Below the pieces are notes generated by a model. It worked only from the letters and a program-made list of their open reading frames with translations. It had not been told where the DNA came from and did no database searches. Source: Holothuria scabra (taxonomy: Eukaryota; Echinodermata; Holothuroidea; Aspidochirotida; Holothuriidae). Taken from it: a stretch of DNA of 64,000 nt. Where the stretch lies: contig CM074189.1 of NCBI GenBank assembly GCA_037179385.1, forward strand, positions 26,969,648 to 27,033,647. Direction: 5' to 3'. Of this stretch, positions 1-13,239 are shown one piece after another; position 1 is the first letter of the stretch; every line of letters begins with the position of its first letter. Position numbers and translations under genes: made by a program.

Positions 1-2600
1 ATCGATTCGACAGACAAAAGAACGTCATGGACCTAATGGATTTTTGTGAAAACTGCTGAATATATATACCGTAATGAACTTTAACCAGTCCATAGTTTGT
101 GCAGGTAGACTAGGTCAATGATTTCTTGGCCAAACAGCATGGTAGATGAATTAGAGCTATATTTCGGGCCACTGAAAGCCCTAGTTATACGGTTTTCTGT
201 CTATTAATTTGGTCTTGGGATATCAATCAATGGTTTCGAATAAATTATAGCCTGCTCACAAAACTATAACATTTCCTGACTTTTGAGATCAAAAGTTTCA
301 AAGCAAACAACTTTCATGTACCAATTTTAGATTGAGAAATTCCGGCAAGGAAATGTTGCTTCATTAAATCTCTACATAGTGTTCTCACTAACAGACCCAT
401 AGTTGTCATCTTGCACAGGCATCCTGTGCTATTCATATTTTTTCCATAGGAAAGAGATCTCCCCCAAATGAGAACCATTACATCTAAATTCATTCTACTT
501 CCATCTCATACAAGAGCAAGGGGAGGCGTGGTCGGGTAGGGGATGGCTAGAAACTTGGGTTGACTAACCTCTTTTCATAGACAAACATAATTGAGCTTTG
601 TTAATAGCATCTAAGTAGATAAGTATTACAATTTTCTTCTCATTTCTCTTCAAGTAATTCTCGAAATATTTTTGGAATTCAATATTGCATACCCCAGGTA
701 TACCCCCCTCCCCACAATGCTGTCAGAATGGTTGAAGTTTCGCTGATGTTGCAGCAGTTGAAAGTTAAAATATCAGGAAAGCTTCTCGGAAGAAAAATGA
801 CAGAAAAATAGCAAACTTTAGCAGTAGCTTCAAAATAATTTTGGATGGACTGCTCTTGACCTTTAAGAACAATTTGCAGAAATTCTCGTAGTTTGAAAAC
901 TGCTTGTAATAAACATGGTTAAAATACAATCCTGACTCATAAGAAAATACACATCATCCTACAAAATATGTGAAATTGGCTGGGGTTGAAAATCGATCGG
1001 GGGTAAGGACTTCCTACCTCAATGCCATTGCCACTGAACAATGGAGCGTTAAACAGTAACAACTACAATTTAAGATTGCCAAAATTTGCATATCAACTGT
1101 TGTAAAACGCTGCACAGTTGATTGCCTATATAGCAGGTTGTACGGCATATTCCTTGAGTCAGTTTTGGAAGCTGAGGAGCCGAGAGAACAGAGTCCGTTT
1201 CGCGAGGAACACCTTTGGACCTTTCTAGAGATTTTGAACAACATTAAAGAATACGTAACTGAAGGCACATAAATTTTGATAATTTGAGAAGATCCACTAT
1301 TCGCTTAAGAATCCGGGGGTGGGAATGTGTAAGCTTCCCCACCACTCGGAAAAAGGGGCATGTCCCAGCCTACCCCCCCTCAACCGACGCCAAAGTCAAA
1401 AGGGCTAGCCTTGTAAAGGACCTGGACTTAAGTATAGATGCCTATCTCTATCCATTTGCATGGCCTCCAGAAAACCTGTGACCATAAACAATCTCCCTTG
1501 CTTATTACATACATCCTCCGCAGAATCACCTCTCTCCTTATATGTTTTAAAATGGGAGGAAGTGACGAAAAGGCACTGGACTCATTTCAGTACCAATTCA
1601 TGAAAAATCATGCCCATTTTTGGCCTTGTACTCATCTTTAAAGATGAACTCAATCAAACGAACATTATGAACATAATGAAACTGGTGGGGAAAGAAGCTA
1701 GAAATCGAGAACCCACTTTAGGCCCCTCGTGGGATCCAGGAAGCGAAGCCCCTTCATGGAATCTCCATGACTTTAACATATTTCTGGGTCAAAAATTAAG
1801 CCTAGGGATAGGTTTATGATGTTCCGTAATCCACCATTCACTGCAATGATTTCAAATGGTTTTAATCATATTAGTCTATCCTGTTGTCCTGTTGAAAATC
1901 TCATTGAAGTGAAGTTTTATGCATAGGCCTGATGTGGAATCTGTCCTAGTAAAATAGTAAACAATAATATGAGACTGAGTGAGAACTGATGATTTGCCTT
2001 AACAGTTAGGGTTTTGAAGTTAGGAATATCATAAGTTGGTATGCAAGTAACTACACCAGGCACTAAGAAAAATCGATTCAAATTTTTATTATTAGAAGGC
2101 TACTGAATACATCTGCCAATTTTCGTGTCACATAGACCTTTGACTTGCGTTTTTACTAAATAACAGAAAATTTTTCACCCTGAGCGCGCTTTTTACTTCA
2201 GTTAAATTCCGTTTACACCGTTTAACACTAGCTTTGGATATATTGATTGTATATTTAACAGTAAAGGTTTTACAAGAAGCCAATATTTCGTGTGGAAATT
2301 ATACTACTGAAAAGAGATAGTGAATCGATAAAACGTTCTGTTCTTTTTTTGCTGCTGTTTGAAAGATTCTTTATTCTTACACAACAGTGTGTAAAAATGT
2401 TACGGTAGTAGAAGAGGATTATCACCCGCGATCTGGTTTATTGAATTTGCTCTGAAGGAAAGAAAGTCATCACCATAAGAGTATGTTTGGTTGGGCGCAA
2501 GGTAGCTAACACATTTATTAAACACCCACAAAGAGTTCTCTGAGTACATGTTGGAATTGTATGCCCCTCAGAACAGGGAGTGGCGAGGAGTTGTAAGTTA
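1..2600. other. AT-rich region with no supported gene
   Basis: Only short frames with no recognisable motif, and no repeat structure clear enough to name. Confidence 0.5.
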
Positions 2601-2666
2601 ATTGGAATTGTATGGGATAAGAAACTGGGTACGTTGTTCAATTTCCTTAACACGAAGGAAACGTTT

Positions 2667-2855
2667 TCAGTTATTCCTCATAAGAACGTCTAATTTTTTG
2701 GACGCGCTTCTCTCGTCCAAACTGTTTCGTTCAGCATTTTTGGAAAGCCGTCGTTTCTGGCGGCCGAGCTTCGCCTGTCGGGTTGCTAGCTGGGTGGGAT
2801 CGAGTGCTCTATCCTTAATTCGGGTAAATTCTTTCACGACCTTTCTTGCAAACAA
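2667..2855 (-). CDS. Unrecognised charged minus-strand ORF, possible exon or TE fragment
   Basis: A 62-codon frame, highly charged (ARKVVKEFTRIKDRA, then QAKLGRQKRRLSKNAERN). It is noticeably more GC-rich than its surroundings. The composition looks like real basic-protein coding sequence rather than random AT-rich DNA. There is no recognised domain and no clear splice context. It could be the remnant of a transposon protein. Confidence 0.2.
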   Translation of the reverse strand: MFARKVVKEFTRIKDRALDPTQLATRQAKLGRQKRRLSKNAERNSLDERSASKKLDVLMRNN

Positions 2856-2890
2856 TATTTGCCCTTTTCGCTTGCAGTTTTCGTGACAAC

Positions 2891-3004
2891 TGAAGTTTAA
2901 TCAATCACCTATATACGTCATTAGTAGTCTGAAGTTTAATAAATCACATATATACGTCATTAGTAGTCTGAAGTTAATCAATTACCTATATACGTCATTA
3001 GTAG
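2891..3004 (+). repeat. 39-bp tandem repeat, three copies
   Basis: Three adjacent copies of a unit containing CTGAAGTTTAATCAATCAC and ATATACGTCATTAGTAG, with one or two differences per copy. It lies immediately after a GC-richer segment with an open minus-strand frame (2667-2855). Confidence 0.85.
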
Positions 3005-3009
3005 AAGCT

Positions 3010-6000
3010 ATGACAGTTTACATCAAAGCTGTAAGGGAAAAGGTCCAACCGAATTTCCGTGTACCATCATTCAAGAGGTTCCATGTAGCAGCATCCCGCA
3101 GTAACAGATTTACATGCTCATCGCAGTGATGAGGATACTTGCATTTGAAGGTAACTTCACTCGTATTTCGAATTTATTCCAAAATTTACCTTTTCTCTTC
3201 TTCAATAAAATCGTTTAAAAAAAAGCAGTATGATTAACATTTGAATTGAAGACTGACTCTGAAAAGCTTGGTGTGCTCTCGCTGTCATTCAAAGTCTCGC
3301 TTAAAGCTCCACGCTTTCTTTATTTTACGTCACAGTATTTCAAAAGGAGGAAGAAATTCCACAAGAAGAGGGAAATTTTGCTCGTATGAGCAAGCAGATC
3401 TCAGGTTTGCGATAGTTGTTTCCCAAGTTTACACCCTCAGCACTCTCGGTGAAATACATTTGGGGAGATCGTACTGGCGCTTCGCTGTATAAAAATATTC
3501 AAAAGATCCTCGCCTTAGTAGATAAGAGTCTATCAGGGAGTGAACTTTGGCCAGAGTCTTCGTCATAAGCTTTTCGAGAAAACCGAAGGAGTGGGAGCTT
3601 ACTTGCTAAATTTTCCGTCTGCATGGTGAGAATATGTTGAGATGTCATTTGAAAGAGAGAGGACAAACAATATTTCCAAAATAAAGTGGTACCTAAATTT
3701 CTTGTTATCCGTCTATCTTTACTGAAAATGTTATACAGAAGACTGTCTTTGTTCTTGTCTATGCATTAAATGTAAATACTTTCGCATCACTTTACGTATG
3801 TGCATTCCCAATGCATAGCATCGTGTTGGATCTTGTATTGAAGTGCAGGCTAGCTACCATCATTCACTGCGTTTCAAGATGACTGACTGATTAGAACAGA
3901 ACTGCAAATAGATTCGTGGCAAAAAAAAAAAAAAAAAGCGGGATTAACCGTCTGAAGGAAATTGAAATAATTTATCAACGGATATATGTAGGAAAGTATT
4001 ATTTACTGACTAAATGTGTGTATTTGCCAATTGTTGGGCAGCTTTGGGATGATTTCGGGACAAATTTGTGACCGTTCGCCGAACGTTCAGAAAGGGTGAC
4101 CTTAAATCTCCCTGGGATTCTTGGGCTTGGACAACTTGGCCTGAAATTTGTTTGATGATTACTTGGGAAGTTACTCTGATAAGTTCCATAATTCCCTTGA
4201 TCGTAATTGGAAGTATACAGAATAAAAAGCCATTCTTTTGTCCAAGTGTACATTTCCATAAGCAGCTAAAATTCAAAATTACTTTACGTCATCACAGCTT
4301 AATATATTTTGGTGACCCGGGGGTCAGTTTCCCACCTGCCCTAGGGCTATCTATGACAGGCTTGAGCTATCATTCCTTATGACTCCTGCAAACTGGTTGT
4401 CTCACTGTGATATTATTAAATACTAGCATAACCATTCTTCGGCGTTCCTTGTTCCATTTCGATTGCCCGGTGTCCCCGAGAGCCTGGGTATGGGCCTGCC
4501 GTCGCTGTCAGCTGGTCAGTACCTGAAACAAATCGTCGTCTTTTCTCAACCATTGTGTGATGTTCGCTAGAAAAGCTGGCCCAGTACGGTACCGCACGTA
4601 TTAGTGAAGCTCATTGATTGAAAATTAGGTGTAGGCCAAAGGATGCGGACAGGGAATGAGCAGAACCCGGAGGTCAAGTCCCTATAAACAGTGGGTGGTG
4701 GATGCATATCCGTCTGACTTAAACACCTTATTTGTCCCCTTCGCATGCAAAAATTCGTCGTTTGCAGTAATTGTCCCTAACATTTGCTCTACATTACATC
4801 AAATTGCATCTAAGGACCCTTAAAATACTCTTCTTTAAGTGTCTCCCTTACACCCCTTCACAGAACGGCGGTCCGATGTAATGTTTATCCTCATGTGCCG
4901 TAAAGACCATCTGCGATCCGCCCGCCTTTGGTAGGGCGGAGCGCAAGAAATGTTTGGGGTAAAAACAAGTGAAAATGACACTTTTCATTCTTAATTACAA
5001 CATATTAAATCATTATTTAAAGCATTAACTTTAAATAAATGGAAAACTATGCTAAAGGACCAATGCTTCAAATTCGGCTTTCCGTTGACCACTCGCCTGA
5101 GCAAATTAAACAAAGTTTTACTTTCAGAGCCATGGGCAAAGTTCCCATTCCCCTTCTGTCTACAGCTGTGTCGCTGTAACTGAGCACTTTTTCTGTAAGT
5201 CAAGTGAACCGAAACGGTTTAGAATGTAAAGTAATAGATTAGATCAACCCTAGCAAGTGAGTCACTTCTAAATTTGGCCATTTAATAGGGACTTGCTTTG
5301 GCAAAATTTTTCTTAAAATCGATATTTATTTGAGAAAGTGTGTTGCCAACTTACCATATTGATTAAGTATATTAGTCTCTCACTGGCGTCCCAATCCCTA
5401 ACGGTCGGTGAGAGTCTGTGTGGGTGGACAGATATGTGAGTGACTGGGATTTCCTGCAGATCAATCTCGTCAAAATTACATAATTTCTGCGTCAAGAGCT
5501 TTTATGCCATAACCCTCGTTTTTAAGGTCATTTTTGCAAAGGGTACAAAGGAAACACTAAAGTTAAAGGTAAGAAGAAATCTAAAGGAAGGAAAGCTCTA
5601 CCAGAAAAACCAGTTAACAGTACGTCCAATTTTCACTTAATTTGTGCACACGTTTTCTTTTACTGTTACAACACCAATATCGGTTTTTCTAAGGTGGTAT
5701 TGGGTTGTACTACTGAAATACTTCCATAATGAGATTACCCCACACATTCAGCCGACAGGAGGGACTGTGTTTTCTCAGCTCCGCATGTAATGGTCAGATG
5801 GTTCTCGTGTGAAACATACTCTCAATTTACTGTTAAATTGTTTGTAATATTACAGAACAAAAGATGAAGACATGAAAAAAGATTTCAGGATATTTAAAAG
5901 TTCTGGCAACGTTTGAAACTTGAGATCATTTTTTTTGTAATCTTTATGTCTATTTTGTTTTTCTGTTAATGTCCATGCATTTTGTCAGTGCTCGATGCCT

Positions 6001-6070
6001 TTTACGGGAATGTAATTATTGGTGACATGAAGGGGGTCCATGCAGTTTGTACGGAGTTGTTCAATAGGCA
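3010..6070. other. Region upstream of the TTC tract, nothing recognised
   Basis: Short frames at 4068-4382 and elsewhere overlap on both strands without motifs. No convincing promoter or element ends were found. It presumably holds the 5' regulatory region of the downstream gene. Confidence 0.4.
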
Positions 6071-6636
6071 TCTTCTTCTTCTTCTTCTTATTCTTCTTCT
6101 TCTTCTTCTTCTTCTTCTTCTTCTTCTTCTTCTTCTTCTTCTTCTTCTTCTTCTTCTTCTTCTTCTTCTTCTTCTTCTTCTTCTTCTTCTTCTTCTTCTT
6201 CTTCTTCTTCTTCTTCTTCTTCTTCTTCTTCTTCTTCTTCTTCTTCTTCTTCTTCTTCTTCTTCTTCTTCTTCTTCTTCTTCTTCTTCTTCTTCTTCTTC
6301 TTCTTCTTCTTCTTCTTCTTCTTCTTCTTCTTCTTCTTCTTCTTCTTCTTCTTCTTCTTCTTCTTCTTCTTCTTCTTCTTCTTCTTCTTCTTCTTCTTCT
6401 TCTTCTTCTTCTTCTTCTTCTTCTTCTTCTTCTTCTTCTTCTTCTTCTTCTTCTTCTTCTTCTTCTTCTTCTTCTTCTTCTTCTTCTTCTTCTTCTTCTT
6501 CTTCTTCTTCTTCTTCTTCTTCTTCTTCTTCTTCTTCTTCTTCTTCTTCTTCTTCTTCTTCTTCTTCTTCTTCTTCTTCTTCTTCTTCTTCTTCTTCTTC
6601 TTCTTCTTCTTCTTCTTCTTCTTCTTCTTCTTCTTC
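6071..6636 (+). repeat. (CTT)n / (GAA)n trinucleotide microsatellite, about 188 units
   Basis: 566 bp of almost uninterrupted CTT repeats on the + strand (GAA on the -), with a single visible interruption near 6090 (TTA). Long GAA/TTC tracts form triplexes and can impede transcription. This one lies 514 bp upstream of the predicted start codon of the Reeler-HYR gene. Predicted poly-Leu, poly-Phe, poly-Lys and poly-Glu reading frames across it are artefacts of the repeat. Confidence 0.95.
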
Positions 6637-7149
6637 AGCGTCGTGAGCATTGAAGAATACACGTAGCCACCTCATTTAAATAAAATACTCGTTCTACAAC
6701 CTTGTTGTGCTTATTCATAACTACTGTTTTTCCAATTCCTGTATTTTCAACCAAGATGAATCAAATGGTACTTTTGACCGGTTCTATTATTTCATTAGAA
6801 GAGAACAAAGTATGTAATCTGAAACTCAACTACTTTTTAAGAATTAAAGAGGTATGCAATGTTAAGTTGTTCCTTTTACTATCTCCCAAAGTCTGGTTTT
6901 GATACCAGTTCAATCCACAATCACTCTACAAAATTGGCAAATAAACCTAACTTGTTCCGTATGTACTGGAGTGATATTTTGGAAAATTGATGCAAACATG
7001 AAGGTGGGAAAGTAACGCCCCTGCGTTCAGTGAAGCGTAAAGTGTTCAAAAGGTGCTGCTGTTATGATAGTATTCACTTTAATACTTCGTGCGCAGAAAA
7101 AAAAAAACGAGAGTTTGAGGAAACAGCCGATATCAGATTGCCGACCAAA

Positions 7150-7354
7150 ATGTACGTTCTCGTAGTGACCATTTTCATGGTTTCATTGGTGGAATTGTTG
7201 GCCAATGCAAGGGTTGGAGCTCAATTCATAAATGGAGCGACCACTGCATCTTGCACGTCCTTATCGGAGCCAGGATTTACTGCACAGACAAGCCCTAGCC
7301 CATACTTCCTTTTACTAAGTCAGGACACATACAGTCCAGGAGGTACCATAGAAG
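7150..7354 (+). CDS. Exon 1: signal peptide and start of Reeler domain
   Basis: The ATG at 7150 has A at -3 (caaaATG) and opens a hydrophobic signal peptide (about residues 1-24, ending near NARVGA). Next comes a Cys-containing segment and the motif SPYFLLLSQDTYSPGG (residues about 49-64). This is the typical opening of a Reeler domain, with a Cys followed by a PY and a Y.PGG motif. The frame is open upstream to about 7030, but the signal peptide favours 7150 as the start. The exon ends in phase 1 at a GTGAGA donor (7355). The last G joins TT of exon 2 to give Val, continuing the domain in frame. A 566-bp TTC tract ends about 510 bp upstream. Reeler domains occur at the N-terminus of secreted proteins. 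The domain call rests on motif recognition, not on a profile search. Confidence 0.7.
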
Positions 7355-7635
7355 GTGAGACAACACACTTGAATGTTATCTGTATGGATAAGCCGCCTGA
7401 CAACTGGCCAACAAAGTGATATAAAGGAACATGTTATCTGAAAGATTTGTCAACGTGTTTACACAGTTATAGCCTATACTTTTACTATCTATTGATCTTT
7501 GAATGTAGCTTTCATTTATAGATACTTGGTTGGGAACATCAAGAGTATCATATTACTGGGCTAGTTGACGCAATTGGTGAACTAAAAGTACTACGGAAGT
7601 ACGTTTCGAGAGTAGCAGGGATTAACGACTAAGTC

Positions 7636-9150
7636 TTACCTTAGGTTACCTTAGGAACCGCAGTGGATGCAGGCCTCAAAGACCTCTACGTCCGCATCTT
7701 CTTCACCTTCAGTACCCGCCACAATCCATGCAGCATATCAAGCTATGGGCAGCTGGGCTACTGCCATACTAGCCAATTACCTAACATACAATTCAGCTTC
7801 GTAGTTGTACGTAACCTCTTGTCCAGTACAAAACTTATTCCACAGCCTTCTCAAATTTAAAAACACTCGCAACTGAAACTACAATTTCAGGAAGGCTATT
7901 CCAAACGTCAACAACTCTACACGTGAAACTTAGTTTCCTATTATTGAGTCTGCAAAACCCTCAGCTAAGTAGCGTCTGACTATGACCACGGGTATGGGCA
8001 ATTTCACTTAACTGTAGAACCCTTCCGTTGTATCTCTATTGTACACACCTGAAACAACTTAAAACATCTCAATAATGTCTCCTCTCAATCTACGATATTT
8101 TAGAGTTGGTAGTTGAAGTTTCTTTAACCTTTACGTATAACTTAAATTTCGTAAGGATGTAGCCTACATACAAAGTCGCACTCCTATGAACATTTTCTAG
8201 GGCATCAACCTCACATTGGTAATGAGGTGACTAAACAGGAGCAGCATATTCCCAATGTGGCTTTGTAAGCGCCTGAAATAATTGCTTAAAGGTTTGCTCA
8301 CCCAAAAAGTATATTTAAGCCTAATAGGCCTAAGGCCCAATAACACTATTTGCTTTGCTCACTTGATACTGAATATGCTCCGCAAAGCCAAGACTACTAA
8401 TTACAGGAATTCCTATATCCTTCTTACAATCAGATTTCACCAAAATGCCCTCATCTCCACTATCATGTATAGATGATTCCTCCGAGGGAGAGAATTATGT
8501 TACCTATTTGGAGAAACAGTGAAAAACTTTGCACTTATCAGGATGGAACCTCCAAACCCAATCATCTGACCATCCCTGGAGTAGATCCAGATCATTTCGC
8601 AGCTACTGGATATCATCCTTTCTTCTAATTTCTTTAAATATGTTTGTATCATCAGCAAATAAACAGGCTGTTCCATTCACATACTTCGGTAAATCATGAA
8701 TATAAACAACAAACAATTTAGGACCTAAAAAATTACCCTGAGGAATACCACTTTTGGCCGCATGCTCCATAGATTGAACTCCATTAAAATAACCTTTTGC
8801 TGCTGGCCTTCATGAAGTCCATATACAACAATAATGCAGCCACCTTTATCTAATACTTTTGTCCACATATCCATAACCTTCAATAATTGTAGTATTGTCC
8901 ATCTCCCAGAAATAAAGACAAATTGCTTATTACTAAACAAATTATTCTTCTTCATATCGTCAACTATGAATGAACGAATTAAATTCTCAAGTGATATACA
9001 CAGAACACTTGTTAAAATGATTGAGCTGTAATTTCCTGGAAGAGCCTTGTCACCTTTCTTGAGTAAGTGGAAAGGGATAAATTAAATATTTCAGTCAAAG
9101 GCTTTGAAATGTCTGTGCTAATTCTTTTAAAGCTCTAAACTGGTTAGACA
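7636..9150 (-). mobile_element. LINE fragment (CR1/L2-like reverse transcriptase), 3' end
   Basis: Read on the minus strand, 9110-8500 gives reverse-transcriptase motifs in several broken frames: SNKQFVFISGRW, then TILQLLKVMDMWTKVLD, then remnants of LPKYVNGTACLFADD (the YADD-type catalytic box, FADD here) and WSDDWVWRFHPDKCKV. These fit the CR1/L2 group of non-LTR elements. The 3' end, at about 7636 on the + strand, carries a short repeated tail (TAAGGTAACCTAAGG type). Frameshifts and stops throughout show it is dead and 5'-truncated. It lies in intron 1 of the Reeler-HYR gene, antisense to it. Confidence 0.7.
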
Positions 9151-9984
9151 ATTAAATAATTCTTTACTGTACGTGCATCTAAATATTCATACGTTTTAAA
9201 GATTCGTTTTCTGAACTGGCAAGACAAATTGCTACTATCGTGGCTTAGCTGTGGTAGTATGATCAACTTACTGAAGCCGAGGAGGACGCAGTAGGGAGAA
9301 AACGCAAACTGATTTCTCTGTTCCGTACCACCATCCCATTCAAACACAGAGAGATCATTATAGACAAGGGCGTACTTCAAGCACGTTTTGTTATAGCAGT
9401 CTTGCATATCCCATTGTCTCGAGTTCTCTTCTCTTCTATTTTCCTTCTAACGAATTTGGTGAGTTAATTGGTCACTATTATAATGGATTAAATAGTCTAA
9501 TTTATCACAATCAACGAGTGAATACTTAGGTTATGAAGATGTCGAGGGTTTTTTAGGTTATTTACATTACTTTATGCTGATACTGATGACAACATCGAAC
9601 TTGCTAAAACTGAGTCCGATGCGAAATTAGCGTAAAAGGGAGTTGAAGTTTATTGTAATGTTTGGCATATGTCTATTAACACGAGTAAGAAAAAAGAGTG
9701 TTATTTTTTTTTCGAAAGGCTAGGTTAGGAAAATTCCAAACTTTTATTCAGCCGGGGAAATTATTAATGTTGTGGACAATTATAATTATTATGGTATCAC
9801 ATTTAATTATACTGAATAATAAATTTACCAAGGCTAAATGTTGGGAAGTAAATTCCGCAAAAAGAAAAAAATAAAATAAAATAAATAAATAAGTAAATAA
9901 TAATAAAAAAAAACACTCTTAGGCGCTTACCAAGTCGAAAAACTTGAATGTACCACTGTTTTTTTGTTTTAGTTAATTGATCAA

Positions 9985-10700
9985 ATTGTCATGCCTGTAT
10001 TGGTGTATGGTTGGGGTTACGATGACGTTGCATCGTTGGAAGCGTTTCAACTTCACTCTTGTAAACAGTTACTTCAGATAAGAAAAAGCAGACCCAAGAT
10101 TGTGTGGTCTATGGTGATCTAGGCAGATATAATGTTGCAAATACAATTGATTTCAAAATGGTTGAATTTTAGGGTAGGACAGTTAATAGTAGTTATGTTA
10201 ACGTTTTGGATATTCTTCATGACAAAGATATATATAGCTCATCGTGGATTAGAAAGTTACAAGGTATATTTAACAGAATCGGAATGTCATTTATTTGAAA
10301 CAACTGTGATTATATTTTTTCATCTGCAAGCTCTATGGGTTTCCCTTTATTGTTTTAACCTTGGTGTGAAAAGAACGTTAAACTTAGGTTAAGTGACATT
10401 GCGAAGCAGAATGGTCTAAGGAAGTTCATAATAATACTCAATGTAGAAATAATCGATTGTTTAAAAAAGAGAAAAATCCCTTACCGCCCTTTCTTTTACT
10501 AATCGTTAAAACTTGTGCAGATGTCTTTAAGGTAATAATGACGTTCCCTCAGTAATTGGAAGATATCAGATTATTTTGTTTGATGAAAGAATTAGCATCC
10601 TTTTGTTTTCAGGATAAAGAAGGGGATGAATTTCATTATATTTTTGAATGTCCAAAGTTTTTATTCGAGAGATGATCTATATTAAGCCCTGTAATGGAAG
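9985..10700 (+). mobile_element. LINE ORF2 C-terminal fragment
   Basis: Broken frames read MPVLVYGWGYDDVASLEAF, then QLHSCKQLLQIRK, and later GDEFHYIFECPKFLFER at 10625-10675. The order (PVLLYG..W, the LE.FQ..C..LL segment, then the Cys-containing GDEFHYLFEC end) matches the C-terminal third of non-LTR retrotransposon ORF2 proteins. The clade is not assigned. A stop at about 10121 and several frameshifts show decay. Confidence 0.55.
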
Positions 10701-10709
10701 GAATTCCAG

Positions 10710-13230
10710 TTCCCTGAAAATGGAACAGCTCTTCCAAATTGAAAAAATTAATTCTTTTTCATGTAGTAAGCCAGACAAATCACACCCTTACCCGGCCCCC
10801 CGCTAACCGAGAGTTACAATTATCTACTTATTGCACTTTGGACCCGACTGTGGGCTCCAAATGTTTTATTTGAATAATATCCCACCAGTTTACACGTGAC
10901 AGTCTGGCACCGTTGCCTATACCTACAATAAATCATGCTACTGATGAGCCCCGAAAATCATCTTCCAGGGCGAAACTCGTATAGCAATAGCACACCACGC
11001 TTGTAACCTAACAACTTCACAAAAACATTAAACTCCATACTTTGGGTTTCCCATTAAAAACATCACTGAAAGTTGCTAAATTACTCTTTGCCGGGTGATA
11101 TCCTCCTACATCACGCAAGAAATTTAAAGCGAAATCAAGAGCTAAACCTATCAACATGGTTAATTTTATCACAAGCATATTGGTCTTTAAACACGTCACT
11201 GAGTTTTGGGAGAGCCGGCCACTTTTCTGTGTAGTTAATTTACGTATTCTCAGCGGAGAAATTATCCATAGTTTTTGAACCGTCCCATTTCTGAACTTTA
11301 TGGTGAAGCATACAATTTTTCTGTAAACCACTACAATATTGTAGTTTGGGGTGAGAGGATTGGCGTTTTAAGGAACATCGTAGCGGCACATAGGCACCAT
11401 TCCAAAATTTTACACTGTTAATATTTGTCGCAGAAAATTGAAGATTGGGTTTTTGACTGTAGTTTGTAGTTTTTGTTTTTACCACCTTTTCCCCCTGTCT
11501 TTTTCATTTAGCCTCATAGGTTTTTGTTTATTTTGTTAAGCTTTTTTTTTTCAACGATTTCTTCTATTCACTAGGCTAATCATTCCTTATTTCTATTTAA
11601 ATTGTGTGTTTTTTCTATTTTTCTCTGTAATTCTACAAACTTTATTTTTTATTACAGTGTATTTCGAAAAGTCTTCCGGCTAATAATGTTCGTTGGCTAC
11701 ACTTAAAGTGTATTGTAGCATTAGCATTGCTGAGTCCGTTTTGGAGTCTCATGTGCACCAATTTTCGAACAGGCTCCAAAATGTAACTTCCACCCTGTGA
11801 AACTCTGCTCCTTCTTGATTGGTCGCATTCTTGCAATCTTGAAAATTGAAAATCAGAGCAAAATATAGACAAAATGCACACGTTGACCTTCCGTGATTGG
11901 CACATACGGGAAGTTAGTTTTTACTTTGGCCGCAAAGGCCTAATAAAAGGCTTTATTAATGCTGTCACCCCCACCCTTTCAAAGAATGTGTCTCTCAAGA
12001 ACTCCCACTGGTTAAAACCACAGCACTTTCCGAACTGTGATCGGATAAAAATATAACAGCTTTTAGATAGGGGTGTAAAGTTAGTAGCTAACCCGCCCCT
12101 GAACCGGAATATCAAGTCTCGCAGTCCTCAAAGAACCTCTTAAAGCAATGAGGATACGATATACCTTTTACAAAAACCAAAGAGCTAAAACAAAACCTGC
12201 AGTGAAAAGACACTGTATTGGTCACTTATTATCGGGAGATCCAAATCTGTTTTAAAATTTCCGACACCACCAGTCCTAGACTTTGAGAGGGCATCCAAAC
12301 TAGTTATTTCTAGACTCAAAAGGGACGGAACTGGACACAACTTTCGAGGAGAATGAAGATTGTTACCTAGATTCTCTCATCAAGGCGCTCTAAGGGAGAA
12401 ATATTCTATAAGATACAGGCCCCTTGGACAAACTACAAAGTGCAACTATACAGGCTGATGAAGCTCAACATCTAAAAACCAAGAGCGGAAACATTTGTAG
12501 TTATAAGTTTTGGAAACCTAACAGAATTGTACGTCGCAGTATTCTGGGGTCTTTAATTTCACCGCACATCACAAAAATGCTACCTGTCTAATTACAAGAC
12601 AGAGTCATCCGTTTAGTACCAGTAAAAATCGAAAAATTGAAACAAAGGGCTGCATACATAGTATCAGATAATGCCACGTCTGCGTATTTTATTTCATATA
12701 GTAAACAGAATCAAAAACAAAGATCATTTGAATGGCGCACACACACACAAATTGTTAGTATACCAGATAGGAGTATTGTTAGCAAGATGACCCTCGAAGA
12801 GTAAATGAACAAAGAGATGGTTCATGGAATGTTTGCCATGTTTCCATTGCCTGTAATATTTTTTTGAATCTTGGAGTCTTGGTTTGTTCGCATTTAGTAA
12901 CCAATACCAAAACACTAATGCCTGTATTTTCATGTTTTTGCAGAATGCACTATTCTTGTCTAAATGGCTGTTTCCTGGTAGCATTGAGACTGGTCCTTTT
13001 ATTTTGAGAATATGCAATACTTTACATGCAATAACAAAACGTTTTTGAAGTACGCTCCCTTTAATCTGATTTCTCTGTCCTTTAATCAGTTGGGACTGTG
13101 TAAGTTAGTTAGTAAGGTGGGTTTTAGCGACACACCAATGTATTTTATAGTGTTACCGAGTTAACAAAGTTACCTAAAAACTACATAAAAAGGGGAAAAG
13201 TGAAAGTAAAAAAAGGAAAACGGAGGGGGA
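10710..13230. other. Intron sequence, nothing supported
   Basis: Short frames without motifs. A GTAGTTTGGGGTGAGAGG stretch (about 11342) recurs at about 30073, suggesting an old dispersed repeat. An (AC)n run is present at 12738. Confidence 0.4.
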
Positions 13231-13239
13231 TGGGCTCAA

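Noticed and set aside
5982..6675. Long frames encoding poly-Leu, poly-Phe, poly-Lys and poly-Glu
   Set aside because: They are translations of the (CTT)n microsatellite in different frames and strands, with no flanking coding signal.
7030..7149. Upstream extension of exon 1 before the ATG at 7150
   Set aside because: The frame is open, but it would place a basic Cys-rich stretch before a clear signal peptide; the 7150 ATG has a good context.
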